Shown piece after piece: positions 11,975-23,291 of a stretch of 64,000 nt of DNA (the stretch's first letter is position 1; the number at the start of each line of letters is the position of its first letter). The notes beneath the pieces are model-generated. The model saw only the letters and a list, made by a program, of their open reading frames with translations. It did not search any database and was not told where the DNA came from. The stretch is from the NCBI GenBank assembly GCA_025642065.1, contig JAODUP010000428.1, positions 1-64,000 on the forward strand, in the 5' to 3' direction. The position numbers and the translations under genes are program-made. The DNA comes from Paralvinella palmiformis. Taxonomy: Eukaryota; Annelida; Polychaeta; Terebellida; Alvinellidae.

Positions 11975-13667
11975 TGGCTCATTTCCCAGTTAAGAATTTT
12001 ACTCTCTAGATAGCGCTAAATACTTTCTCTTGCGATTACAACTCATAGTATTCCTGACCTAGTCCGGAAAGAAGCCATTTAACCAATCAAAATCGATCAT
12101 ATGTAAAAAATTGTATTTCTCATATAATTTATTCATGTCACCAGAAATGACTTCTTGCTATTATTACGGGAATAGTCTACATAAGAGAACATTAAGTTTT
12201 TAACAATAGTTCGACTAGTTTGAAAAACAAAATCATATCAAGAATTTTAGCCTTCAGTTTACCTATGATAGGTAATTTTTGTATGTGCGTTCGGCTGATT
12301 GATCATCAAGACTAGATAAGGCTTGTTAATAACCCGCCAGTTATACTCGCATTTATCAAAACTTCTTACTATTGACTACTGATTTCAGATAGAATATTAA
12401 TATTCAAGCCGTTAGAAAATGTACTTCAATTTTGTTTGATAAGCATGACATTGATATTGACAAAGAATCAGAATTTGTAAACAAACGCGGGAATTAAGGC
12501 CACGTGGTAATTCTTAAAAAGAAAATCCAGTCTTTAAGACTCCGTTTCTCTACGATCGAGATATTTACTGTTATGTGGCAGTCAAATAAATGAGAAATAA
12601 AATCAAACATTGAACTCCACATGTATTTTGGGTGCATCTGATTAGAAACAATTACAAATAATTACCGATTTTATTTAATCTTGTTTTTATTATGTTTTCA
12701 ACGTAGTTAGAAAATTACGTTAACTGGAAACTTGGCCACACGAAGGATAATAAACTATTTTGTGATATCCAATATTAGACGTCTGGTCGCAGACATTGGA
12801 TATTGTTGCTTCAATAGAAATTCAATTAAATGTTCACTACAAGAAAAAAAATTAATACCGTGATTGACCCATGATTACTTATTAAATTGATAATCTCCAG
12901 TATATTTAATTGGTTTGAAACTATCTTTATCTTCTAGAGGGTTGGTGTAAATAACATGACGTCCTCGTTGAACAGTATCCTGACTGACTAGTAGCCCACT
13001 GGACAGTATACTAGGTCCAGTTTTCGTTCATTATTTTCATAACTCATAATATGACTTATCGATGATAACATATTTCAAGTAACGAATACATCAAAGGATC
13101 ATAGAAAATAAACAATAGTTTTGACAAAATGACGGAACAGTTTGATAAATAACAAACGCGTCCATTTGGGTAAATATCTCAGACACCAGTATTTGTAGAA
13201 AATCAAATTTATCTCTAAAGTTTCATCAGCAAAGAATCTTGTCTGGAAGCGGGGTTTTTATTTTTCGCACAAATTTTCAAATTGGATCAGGCCACAGTTC
13301 CAAATCTTTCAGAGTAGATACTCAACCGGTATGATAATGTTATTTGATACCTTAAGTGATAATGTAGAGATATAGAAAGTTCATCACGCACCAACTTTAC
13401 ATCTTTGGAATACTGTTGTATGAGAAGTGATATGCTCCGGTTACTTAAGACAATATATAACCAGTTAAAGAGTGATAAATGGTTCAAATTCGATTCCATT
13501 TCGTGTCTAAAATATTTCCGACGACGCGAAATAGTTTAAAGTCAAGACTTGAACTATGACTATAATCCAAGACAGGAAATATGAACCCGCAGTACATTTG
13601 TATTTGGATTTCATTCGCTTCCTGATATCTCACCACGAACGGGGATAACACATGAAAGTATGTATAC
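11975..13667. other. Intergenic AT-rich sequence
   Basis: No gene or transposon was recognised. A small interrupted inverted repeat (ATATCCAAT...ATTGGATAT with an inner GTCTG/CAGAC) lies at about 12766-12799. Confidence 0.45.
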
Positions 13668-14199
13668 TGATATCCAGAGTAATCTACCTGAATATCACAC
13701 TTCAAACGGATATTCAGTGTGGCCTCCTGAATATCACAGTTCACATTGATATTCAGAGTGATCTACCTGAATATCACAGTTCACACTCATATCAAAAGTG
13801 TTCTACCTGAATATCACAGTTCAAAGTGATATTCAGGAAGGTCTCCCTGAATATCACAGTTCACATTCATATCCAAAGTGATCTACCTGAATATCACAGT
13901 TCAAAGTGATATTCAGGGTGGCCTCCCTGAATATCACAGTTCACACTGATATTCAGAGTGATCTACTTGAATATTACAGTTCACACTGATATTCAAGGTG
14001 GTTTTCATGAATATCAGAGTTCACATTCATATCCAGAGTGATCTACCTGAATATCGCAGTTCACACTGATATTCAGAGTGGTCTCCCTGAATATCACAGT
14101 TCACACTCATATCCAGAGTGATCTACCTGAAAGTCACAATTCACACTGATATTCAGGGTTCTCCCCCGGAATATCACAGTTCACACTCATATATAAAGT
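13668..14199. repeat. 40-bp tandem satellite, about 13 units, hairpin-forming
   Basis: The unit carries CTGAATATCA, about ten bases, then TGATATTCAG. These two 10-mers are exact reverse complements, so each unit is a potential 10-bp stem with a short loop. Adjacent units alternate between a GTGATCTACCTGAA type and a GTGGYCTCCCTGAA type, giving a higher-order period near 80 bp. Units differ by one to several bases, so the array is not freshly amplified. Open frames crossing it are artefacts of the repeat. Confidence 0.9.
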
Positions 14200-15246
14200 T
14201 CACTGAGTGACTGATATTATCTCATACACTAATCATTCAGGTAATAGTCCACTACAGAAAGATGGAGTCGAGTTACATTATAGATAACGATTGTTATAAT
14301 ATTTGTGTCCTGAGAGGATATTTTACGACGTTGAATTTTACTTCATTGAGATAACGATCAAAGGTTTGAAAACATAGTTTAATTTAACTGATGCACGTGT
14401 TATTTGTGTATGTATTACATACTTATTTCATAACAAGGATCACACATCAGCATTATGCTAATCTAATTTTATTAAATATTATAACATTATAATCTTTCAA
14501 CTGGACATGAATATTTATAATTATGATGCCAAATAGAAGGACAACGAAAAACAACAATATTTACATTGTGTTATTTATCATATAAAACATTTATACAAAT
14601 GCGTCCAATCTTTAACATTGTTATGTATTATACTAAAAAAGCAGATAACAACAACAAAACCACAACAACAACAAAAATAACAACAACAACAACTATATAG
14701 CAAATACTATATATTAAATAATGCAGTTGGTAATAAAATGATTTTATTAAGATACTGAACTAAAAAAGAGACCCTTTTTATACACCGCGAATTCAAATGA
14801 TGAATTTTACTATGAATTTAATGATGTCTTTAGTAAATTAAGTAAAACGAGTGAGTCTCATCAGTCAGATCATAGGAAAATATTCGTCAAGTTTCTCACA
14901 GATTACTTCATGTTTTATGTTTACAAAGTTAAAAACTTACATCATAAGTCAGCAGGCAGCGAGCGAATAACAATATTTTAAATTCAATTTATTGATTGGG
15001 ATCAACGATTATCTGCGACATCATCAGCTGGGACATCTGTTGGCTTTAATTTCGGCAAAATAGAAACAATAAAGATATATTTATATATTATCAAACGCGT
15101 AATCGTACTTTCTATGGCGAGAGTCGAACAGGGTACTCAGATCGACACACGAATACAAATCACGTGACTCCTCTTAATCTTCTCATTCGGGAACTGCATA
15201 TTCGCGTGATCTCCGTCAACTCTAATTTAATCTGAGAACACTTCCA
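14200..15246. other. Intergenic sequence downstream of the left GPCR
   Basis: AT-rich, with an ACAACA-rich patch at 14645-14695. A minus-strand AATAAA (TTTATT at 14988-14993) lies about 250 bp past the receptor stop and is a possible poly(A) signal. No other feature is seen. Confidence 0.4.
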
Positions 15247-16191
15247 TCACGGATGTGCATCAATGGTGTTGGAGCGGCACGAAAACTTGGCTCGGAGCTG
15301 TCGACGAAACTTCTTACCGCTAACGCAATAAAGGACGAAGTTGGTTGTGTTATTTAGATAGAGCAGCATGTTAAATATCGGCCATAGGACGTAACTGCTG
15401 AAACAACAGCCGTAAGCCGAGTCGAAGCTATCAGTGTCCGACAGGTAGATGGTGATGGGTAATGTACACAGAAGAAACACCACACAGACTGTCAATAACA
15501 TGATGGTAACGCTTTGTACTTTAGTTTCTTGCGAAGAACCTCGTTTTCGTTTCTGGTCTAAGATCTTCACCACAACAGCGATATTGCAAGTGATCATCAC
15601 CGAAAATGGAAAAATCGAGGCCAAGGTCATGTCCAACCAACCCCACAATTTCATCCGGAAAGCTAGGAAATCCGGATTCAGCGCACACACGTTACCCGCT
15701 TCTCCTCGAATCAATGCCTGACTCCAGAACAGGTGGGCGTTGGCTGCAAAAAGAAATCCGCTGAAGCTAGCCATCTGGATCACAGCAAATCGACGAGTAA
15801 AGAAATGTTTTGCTTTCATGGGACACCAGGCAGCTCCCACTCTCTCTATGGATACACAAGTGAGGAGCCAAGCCTCTGTTTGTATGAGGTAATACATTAG
15901 AAACATATGTAACTTACAGATCCATGACGACTCATTGCGGATGTCGAGTCCATATCGGGCGAGAATCCACTGTCTGGATAATCCCGTGTACAGTATGACC
16001 GTATCCAGAAAGGCTAAATAGGTCAAATATATGCTGATGGTATGTTTCTTCCGTTGTTTTTGCAGCATTACGATCCCGACGAGGATGTTGCCAATTGTTC
16101 CCAGTATGACGAGAGTTGGTGAGCCATATATCCAGACATTAGCTGCGAACGATTGGTAGTTCTCTTTTTCTAAACAACAAGAATTATTCAT
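15247..16191 (-). CDS. Rhodopsin-class (class A) orphan GPCR, left copy, 314 aa, intronless
   Basis: A seven-transmembrane receptor predicted for the plasma membrane. Visible landmarks are TM1 with the conserved N (GTIGNILVG, N35), TM2 with D63 (LAFLD), Cys92 and Cys169 for the extracellular disulfide, ERV in place of DRY at 116-118 after TM3, P195 in TM5, TLP in TM6 and NNTTNFVLY in place of NPxxY at TM7 (280-288). The N-terminus has an NNS glycosylation site at residue 2 and no signal peptide. The gene is one uninterrupted frame. Its partner at 23292-24287 is identical for residues 1-193 and differs at only 212, 214, 257 and 194 up to residue 292, after which the tails diverge. Ligand unknown; it most resembles the broad FMRFamide/peptide-receptor-like group, and a lineage-specific chemosensory role is possible but is inference. 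Confidence 0.9.
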   Translation of the reverse strand: MNNSCCLEKENYQSFAANVWIYGSPTLVILGTIGNILVGIVMLQKQRKKHTISIYLTYLAFLDTVILYTGLSRQWILARYGLDIRNESSWICKLHMFLMYYLIQTEAWLLTCVSIERVGAAWCPMKAKHFFTRRFAVIQMASFSGFLFAANAHLFWSQALIRGEAGNVCALNPDFLAFRMKLWGWLDMTLASIFPFSVMITCNIAVVVKILDQKRKRGSSQETKVQSVTIMLLTVCVVFLLCTLPITIYLSDTDSFDSAYGCCFSSYVLWPIFNMLLYLNNTTNFVLYCVSGKKFRRQLRAKFSCRSNTIDAHP

Positions 16192-16490
16192 ATCGAAATA
16201 TTATGCGTTTCTTTATTTTGTAACTCGTGAGTGAGAGTGTGTTATTGAAGAACGTTCTACTGCGTAACGTCTAAGTGAAGATTCTTTGATGGACTTAGGA
16301 TGTCTGAACTAAACACACCAATGTGGAATACAATGATATATTATAAATACAGTCATTACAGGAGAGATATCAGCAGCTATCTCTGTGCTTGGCATCTACC
16401 ACATTAAGATATAGGAGACTCCACACTGAGGAAAGTATACACCATACTGTAAGCTATATATAACTATACTCAACACACTCATCTGTACCT
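16192..16490 (-). promoter_or_regulatory. Conserved 5' flank and putative promoter of the left GPCR
   Basis: This flank is almost identical to the mirror-image flank of the right receptor (about 22995-23291). It contains a TATA-like TTATAAATA in gene orientation (around 16336-16349), about 150 bases before the ATG. Transcription start and factors are inferred only from position. Confidence 0.35.
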
Positions 16491-16627
16491 CAAACCCTTT
16501 TATTGGCAAAAGTTAATAAAGCAGTGATATATCAAGTAGGCTAGTACATCAGATATTTTGAGTGACAGGAATAATGATCTTTTAAAGTAATTATTTGCTG
16601 ACCCTTTTCAGAGAATTTTAATAAAAT

Positions 16628-17333
16628 GACTTTTATCAGCATTAATAGTCACTCTATCACTTATATCTTGCAATTTATACTCGTTTTCTCCCTACGTCCC
16701 TCGTTAATCATAGCATCACACCATCAGACACAAGACGTAATATTGGTATTACATTTGATAGCGATTTTAATTTCAGAAAGATATTTCTCTGACACGCCGC
16801 TCCTGTTTCTATCATATTCGTGACCATCATCGTATTCGGCTCTGTATTTCTCTTTCAGTCGCCAAAACCATTGCACACAGTCTCCTCGATTTTCACACCC
16901 TGTCCCACTTCTGAAATCACTTCATTCGTTCCCTGTTCAATCTCATATCATTTTCAAACTCTGTGCCATTGCCTATAAAACTCTTTCTTCCGGAGACCCT
17001 ACGTACCTATTTTCCATGCTTTTTCTAACGCCCAAGCTCAGAGGGCTCCGTTAATCTGGTTTTCACTTGTTGTCTGTTCCCCGGTTTATAACTCATGCTG
17101 GGACTCGTGCTTTTTCAGTTGCTGTCCCTATACTTTGGAATTCACTCCCTGAACATGTTCAGTCATCAAATAGCATATTTTATTTCCGTCACCATTTGAA
17201 AACTCACCTTTTCAGACTTGCTTCCTAAGTTTCCACTCTATCTGGTCATTAGTTGATGAACTTTGCAATGTACTTAGATTATGATTTTGCCCAAGCCCTG
17301 TACTAGGTATGCCACTGACATCGACATCTTCGT
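16628..17333 (+). mobile_element. LINE 3'-end fragment inserted in the left GPCR arm
   Basis: Translation across frameshifts gives the C-terminal signature of many non-LTR retrotransposon reverse transcriptases: RNIGITFDSDFNF, then YHIRDHHRIRLCISLSVAKT, then CAIAYKTLSSGDPTYLF, then THAGTRAFSVAVPILWNSLP and HHLKTHLFRLAS before a stop. The right GPCR arm lacks this sequence, so it inserted after the duplication. It is 5'-truncated and dead. The clade is probably CR1/L2-like. Confidence 0.8.
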
Positions 17334-17430
17334 TATAAGTTTCTGTTTACATTTTGAACTAGACACCATGCGGCTAAATAATTATACAGCGGAATCGGCA
17401 TGCATGGTCAGTATTGGCATACAAAAAGTG

Positions 17431-18158
17431 ATATATATCAAAATGCACACATGTTGATGACATCAGTACACAACCCTGCTCGGCAGGACTTGAAAACGTG
17501 AAAACGGACATAACCTACGTGCAGTTAAAAAATCGAGGTGGTATAATTTAAAAAACTCAGAGCTTTGATAAACTTAAAATATAAAATGACTAGAATTTGT
17601 CTTACCTACAGTTTTAATAAAGAATTGTATGTTTTGGGGAAGGATGGAAATAAGTAAAGAATCACCTGAAACTGACGGACATCTTATTTGTTTCGTCGTA
17701 ATTTATTTCTCACAGAAGTTGCGTTTTATAATAAATTGCTATAGGACCTTGCACAGAAACTCAGATTATAATGGTCAAATGTTGTGTTATGACGAGTCAG
17801 TTGTCCGCCAAATTGTACACTGTGAGTGTGTCATCGTGTGGCTAATACTACAAACATCTGTATCCATGAATCAATCTCCAACGTGAAAATAGCACTGTGT
17901 GTGTGTGTGAATTCAAAGATGAAACAACCTTCAGATATGCCCATGCCGAGATCCGAACAAGGGTGGTAGTGATCTGTGATTCAACACGCTACCACTAGAC
18001 GAAGGAGGCGCGCCCGACATCAGGTGACATAATTTAATGTTTTCATTGCACTATCCAATCTGGGTAATGGAACAGTGAGCCTAGTCAGAATTTGTTGGTT
18101 ATTTCTCTACTGCTGTCGGTCTGGTTGGTTTTTCTCCAGTCATCTCTACATCCATACA
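17431..18158. other. Left part of the GPCR spacer
   Basis: Unassigned sequence at 17431-17911 and 18013-18158. It contains an 85-codon frame (17629-17886) with no recognisable family, considered chance, and one truncated SINE at 17912-18012. Confidence 0.4.
17912..18012 (-). repeat. tRNA-derived SINE, truncated
   Basis: The minus strand reads GGTAGCGTGTTGAATCACAG (box A region) followed by a decayed box B and ...GGCATATCTGAAGG, matching the 5' half of the main SINE family. The conserved tail is missing. Confidence 0.7.
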
Positions 18159-19113
18159 ATGGACAAAATCTTCTTTGACAGAGGTTCGAAGGGCACAAAT
18201 TACTAGTTTACATTACTCCAAAACGGCAGTGCACAAAGGCTATCATCAAATTCAATGCTGACGTCATGCTTCATGATAGGGAAAGGTCTGGTCGTCCAAG
18301 GAAGACTACCCCCGAGGAAGACCGCTTAATGAGATGGTAATGCGCTGGCCAAAGAGCTGCTGCAAGAAAGCCCGTCCTATTGTAAGCTTAAAAGGTACAG
18401 CAATAAGTTCTTGCACCGTTCTGAGACGTCTCAGCAAAGAACTGAATTCTCACAGACCAGCACTGAAGCCATACATGACACCAGTGATGAAGAAAAAGAT
18501 ACTGGACTTGGCCAGATGTCATCGCCATTACACTCTCGCTGAGTGGAAGAAAGTGTTGTTTTCTGACGAATGTACCATGTAGCAATCTGTACCTCGCCAC
18601 ACGCACATTAGATGGCCATTAGGTAACCGGCTTTTGACAAGAAATATATTCTAACCACAATGAAACACCCGCCGAGCCAAATGATTTGGGGTGCCATGGT
18701 GCCGCTGGTCTGTGTTTCATTCCGTCTAAAACTACTATGAATGGACCGAGGTACGTGGAATTGCTCAAAATATAAGCCAAAACTACACATGCACGTCCAC
18801 GGCTGTACGATCTTCATGCACGATGGCGCTCCGTATCACCCATCAAAGGTAGTCACTAACCCCCTAAAGAAAACCAAGATCTCTGTAATGGAATGGCCCG
18901 AGAACAGCACATATATCAACCTAGTTAAGAATATGTGGACTACTGTCAAGGTAAGGTGGCATACAAGCGTCAAGCGCTGACAACCTGAGGTAAGCAATCA
19001 AGGAAAGTTGGAACACTGAAGTCACCCAGGAGTACTGCGAATCTCTGGTATCCAGCATGCCGTCTCACATCCAAACAGTCATTAACAGCAACGAAGGACA
19101 TACTAAATACTAA
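18159..19113 (+). pseudogene. Decayed Tc1/mariner transposase
   Basis: Pieces in different frames follow the Tc1 order: a helix-turn-helix linker (ERSGRPRKTTPEEDRL), first catalytic Asp in EWKKVLFSDECT, KHPPSQMIWGAM, second Asp in FMHDGAPYHPSK, and WPENSTYINLVKNMW where functional enzymes have SPDLNPIENLW. The third catalytic Glu is therefore replaced by Lys. The last frame ends in the family-typical GHTKY plus stop. Several frameshifts and stops make it non-functional. No convincing terminal inverted repeats were found. It lies in the spacer of the GPCR palindrome. Confidence 0.85.
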
Positions 19114-19666
19114 AAAGTAGTGACGCTGACACTTTTAGATTTCGTCAGGTTTCAAATCGTGTTGTATTTTCCTTCTGGTAAAAAACCACAGTTTTGTCAA
19201 TTTTATTTTAAAACTTCTGTCTAGTCTTAAACTTTTTATATGACTCTATATATAATTTATATATGATGATGCACTAAGTTACTGTGTTGATGACGTAATT
19301 TTCGATTATTGAGGATTGTGAATGTATTGTCGATAAGTAATTTTTATATTTTACAGATTGATGATTATTCTGTAAGATGAAGATATAGAGTTGAGGTTCA
19401 ACATTTCTCGGCTCATAACACATGGGTGCTTGACCATGTCGGATGATGCTGCCGTCTCGCTTGATTGAACCTATGACGTTAAAAGAATCTAGATCAAATA
19501 ATGGCGTAGAATCCTGCGAACTATTCAACCAGGATCAGAAGCAGAGTGAGCTAGCTAACTTTTTAAGTTGAACTCATTCTATTCCTGGATTTGAAAACAC
19601 ACAATTAATCGTCATAGCGTTTTTGACCTTAACATATCTCAGCCGTATATTGTTCAGTATCAGGCG

Positions 19667-19854
19667 TGATGATGATTGGTGTTTTACGGCCACTTTTGTG
19701 CACATGGTAGGCTAAATAGGCCGGGCGACCTCCGAAGGTAATGAAGCGAAGTGAAAGATGAAACACCCTTCAGATATGCCCACGCCAAGATTCGAACTCA
19801 GTTGGTAGTGATATGTGCTCCAACGCGCTACCAACTAGACCATGGATGCGCTCC
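19667..19854 (-). repeat. Full-length tRNA-derived SINE with target-site duplication
   Basis: The minus strand has a tRNA-like head (GGTCTAGTTGGTAGCGCG for box A, GAGTTCGAATCTTGG for box B) and the shared tail with TTTAGCCTACCATGTGCAC and AAAGTGGCCGTAAAA. Flanks AGTATCAGGC and AATATCAGGC form a 10-bp target-site duplication with one mismatch. Confidence 0.85.
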
Positions 19855-20867
19855 AATATCAGGCAGGAGACAGATGCATTAAGATAATGAGGCTTCTTGG
19901 TTCCAAATGGAACTAACTATTTGCTAGTAGTTGATTATTTGAACAATAAATAATATTTATCGGTGTAAGCAATCTTGAACAGGTGAGTTTTTAGAACAGC
20001 AGATTTAAACTTTATAAGAGACGACATGTTTCTAATTTATACTGGCAACCTGTTCCATCAACTTGGGGGGGGGGGGCGGGAACTGCGCCAATCAACACAC
20101 GCTGGCCATATCGCTAGAGCCGAGACACAGGTAATAACTTGTAGTAATATCTGATTGGATGGCCTGAGTTTTCGGGATGGAGTTCACACGGGTATTCAGG
20201 TGCTATGTTATTGGTAGATTTATAAGTTGTTAACAAAAATATTGAAATCGATACACTGTCTAACATTTGCCAGCGTTACATCACATGATCAGCTTTATCC
20301 TAGATTACCGGGTGGTAATAGTTTGACTATAACATATGTGGATAATAGGACTCCTTTAAATTTCCTACATGCCTACATTGATGGGCATATATATTCTCTT
20401 TCTCGTTGTTTACGATCTAAACACAAATAGCATCCACACGTTTTGTCGTTGTACAGAAGATTGACTGAATTGAATTATGTGTGGGCACTTTAGGTGAAGA
20501 CGGAAGACAACATCAAACCCTCTATAACTATAAACTCCTAGCATTCTGGATACTCACTTCCATATGCTCGTATTTCTTGTAGTTTGAAGACGATGTAATA
20601 TGATTGTATTCTTATTCCCTGACCACCCGCTGAACTGTCCTTTTGGTAATTAATCAGTTTTCGGATATATAATGGCTCAATTAATATTAATTTGTTTAAT
20701 GAGACTGATTATTGCCTGGTGAATTGAGTATTATGCTTCCGTACTCTAATAATCAAAACGGTCTTGCGGTCGAACAACAACAATTCTCTGCCATTAACTT
20801 GCCTTGGTCTAGTTCCTGAATGCACGTAACGTCAGATACGTTTAGCAGATTTATCAACGCTGTAGGG

Positions 20868-21020
20868 GCGCCTCCCTGACTTAAGTGGTAGCGCGGAGGA
20901 TCACAGATCTACAGCACCTGGGATCAACATCCCGTAGGGCTATGTCAGAAGCATGTTTCATCTTTCATTTCACTTCATTACCTCTGAGGGTCGCTCGGCC
21001 CATTTAGCCTACCTTGTTAT
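20868..21020 (+). repeat. tRNA-derived SINE, second head type
   Basis: The head carries AGATCTACAGCACCTGGGAT and GGGCTATGTCAGAAG rather than the CACTACCACCTGAG head of the main type. The tail (TTTCATCTTTCATTTCAC, GTCGCTCGGCCCATTTAGCC) is shared with it. It is cut short after TTTAGCCTACCTTG. Confidence 0.75.
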
Positions 21021-21074
21021 GAACGCACTATCAACTTATTGGTATTCTCATTTTCACTTCCCAATCCATTATGA

Positions 21075-21345
21075 TAATAATAGCCGAAATGGCAGGTTTT
21101 TTTTACGTGGCTGGCAATCTCAAATGAGGGAGACCCAAATGGTCTGCAATTTATAGCTTCCTCACGGAGACTAATTCTAAATAAATTTAGAATAAATGGC
21201 ACGTTCGGCGGAGAAAACCTTGCCAGTTGGATGAAAAACTCCTCATACTATAGTGCCACGGCCGAGGCGCGAACCTGCGACCTCCCGTACAGAATGACCT
21301 AGCCATAGGTAAATAGTCTCACGCTCTACCCATGTGGCCGAAGAG
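21075..21345 (-). repeat. Unrelated tRNA-derived SINE
   Basis: The minus strand starts CGGCCACATGGGTAGAGCG (box A) and has GCAGGTTCGCGCCTC (box B), followed by a tail different from the main family. No target duplication was identified. Confidence 0.6.
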
Positions 21346-21483
21346 GCGTTTAGTGAAATAAATAGAATTTCTCCCCCATCGTGATATGCCTTCAATCAAT
21401 TAGCTCCCGTTATGGTAAGAAATATATATTTAAGTTATGCTAATTGTGTATAAAGTCTTTAAGGGCTATTACACCGCACAATC

Positions 21484-21641
21484 GCCTCCGTAGTCCAACT
21501 GGCAGCACGTTGGATCAGAGATCACTACCAACTGAGTTCGAATCTCGGCGTGAGCATATCTGAGGGGTGTTTCATCTTTCACTTCGGCCAATTTAGCCTA
21601 CCATGTGCACAAAAGTGGCCGTAAAATACCAATCATCACCA
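21484..21641 (+). repeat. tRNA-derived SINE with target-site duplication
   Basis: Main-type head (CCAACTGGCAGCACGTTGGA, GAGTTCGAATCTCGG) and a tail with a short internal deletion. Flanks ACACCGCACAATC and ACACCGCACGATC are a 13-bp duplication with one mismatch, placing both ends precisely. Confidence 0.85.
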
Positions 21642-22387
21642 TCACACCGCACGATCATCAGTTGGACTGAACGGTATCAAACCTTATGATATCGAAAAAT
21701 GGACTTATAATGTCATGTCTATTGCAATGAGTTATTGTAAATCCTGCTTCACACCTTGGCTGATGAGCGTCAACGTAGCTCTGCACGACAACACATTCTG
21801 AACAATGACCAAGGGATATTTGAATACAAATTGTTTATTATAATTGTGGAAACTTAAAAATAACGCCAAGATGTTTCATTTCACAGAAATCCACTTTTTA
21901 AATACCATTAAAACTATTTCATTGCAAAATATATTACTGGCGAATTGGCTCAGGAAATTTGGAGTTCAGTGGCAATTGCACCCGGTGTCGAAAATGCTTC
22001 GGTGGCGAACGCCCCGGAGCCTAAACCGGAAAAGCCCAAGTTCGAAACATGTCTATGACCACGGAGAATTTTGTCGTTGAAAACCATCTTCGATGGCAAG
22101 GTGCATCTATAACGATTGACTGGATATAGCTGATTATAGTTGATCATTTTGATAGGTAGTTCCTGGGGACTGTGGCTGCTCAAAAATGTTTCATAGTGTT
22201 TTATATGTGTTGTCTGTAATTATTGTGCCTTTTCCGTTTACATTGGTTCAAAATGGAAATCCGAAATGGGTTTGATTTTATTATTAAGTTAAATACAAAT
22301 ATTAATGTATTCACACACACGCGCGCACACACACACGCACACACTGCTAACTCCACATTGAAGATTCATTCGTTGATACAAATGTAA
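21642..22387. other. Spacer sequence with no recognised feature
   Basis: Contains a CA/CG-rich microsatellite at about 22311-22345 and AT-rich DNA. Two overlapping frames near 21844-22183 lie on opposite strands and neither resembles a protein family. Confidence 0.4.
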
Positions 22388-22480
22388 ATGTTGCTGTTTT
22401 ACGGCCACCTTTGTGCACAAGGTAAGCTAAATGGGCCGAGCGACCTCCAAAGGTAATGAGTGAAAAATGAAACATCCTTC
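22388..22480 (-). repeat. SINE tail fragment
   Basis: Only the conserved tail is present on the minus strand (CCTTTGGAGGTCGCTCGGCC, CATTTAGCTTACCTTGTGC). The tRNA-like head is missing. Confidence 0.7.
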
Positions 22481-22939
22481 TGACATATTCTTTGCAAACA
22501 CAAAATCATAATGCACGCATCACAATAAATGTCCGTATTCATAGGTTCAAAACTCGAGGCGCAGCCAGTTCAAAGTTACGTTTTGCCCCTACCGGAAGTC
22601 TGCGCTGTTTGGTCATGGCGGCCCAATCAAACACCACTGAGTGTTCATTCTAGTTTTCTTTTAGGTCAATGATTTTAACTGGCTATATGTGTAGCGTCAC
22701 CACTTTCTGTATGCCAACACTGAGCATGCCTATTCCATTGTATAATTAATTAGCCACGTGGTGTCCAGCTCAATATAATCTGTGTAAACACAAAGTTATT
22801 ATTAAAATTCTCTGAAAAGAGTCACCGAAGGATTACTTTAAATGATCATTATTCCTGTGACTCAAAAGATCTGCTGTATGAGCCCACCTAGTACATCACT
22901 GTTCTATTAACTTTGGTCAATAAAAGTGCTTGAACGGGC

Positions 22940-22941
<2 letters not shown>

Positions 22942-22992
<51 letters not shown>

Positions 22993-22993
22993 G
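22942..22993. repeat. (GT)n(GA)n microsatellite in the right GPCR upstream region
   Basis: About 18 GT and 7-8 GA units lie roughly 300 bp before the right receptor ATG. The left receptor has only a short GT stretch here, so the two promoters differ in this purine/pyrimidine-alternating tract. Confidence 0.9.
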
Positions 22994-22994
22994 G

Positions 22995-23291
22995 CGCACG
23001 CGCGTTAGCTTGAGTATAGTTATATATAGCTTACAGTATGGTGTATACTTTCCTCAGTGTGGAGTCTCCTATATCTTAATGTGGTTGATGCCAAGCACAG
23101 AGATAGCTGCTGATATCTCTCCTGTAATGACTGTATTTATAATATATCATTGTATTCCACATTGGTGTGTTTAGTTCAGACATCCTAAGTCCATCAAAGA
23201 ATCTTCACTTAGACGTTACGCAGTAGAACGTTCTTCAATAACACACTCTCACTCACGAGTTACAAAATAAAGAAGCGCATAATATTTCGAT
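22995..23291 (+). promoter_or_regulatory. Conserved 5' flank and putative promoter of the right GPCR
   Basis: It contains a TATA-like TATTTATAATATA at 23134-23146 and an initiator-like TTCAGAC about 40 bases downstream. Both are preserved in the left arm. Activity is inferred. Confidence 0.35.

Larger units (their letters stand above)
15255..17430 (-). repeat. Left arm of the GPCR inverted duplication
   Basis: It matches 22698-24230 in opposite orientation: the whole receptor gene, about 300 bp of 5' flank at near identity, then 16490-16627 and 17334-17430 at clearly lower identity (about 80% by eye). A 706-bp LINE fragment interrupts the arm at 16628-17333. Homology ends inside the receptor C-tail on one side and near ACAAAAAGTG on the spacer side. 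Confidence 0.9.

Noticed and set aside
13287..13744. Two minus-strand frames of 70 and 86 codons
   Set aside because: One overlaps the satellite and the other has no recognisable composition or motif; no splice or start support.
15449..15721. 90-codon frame opposite the left GPCR, mirrored at 23762-24034
   Set aside because: Antisense shadow of the receptor gene; its conservation follows from the receptor copies.
17629..17886. 85-codon plus-strand frame in the GPCR spacer
   Set aside because: No family resemblance, no mirror in the other arm and no splice context.
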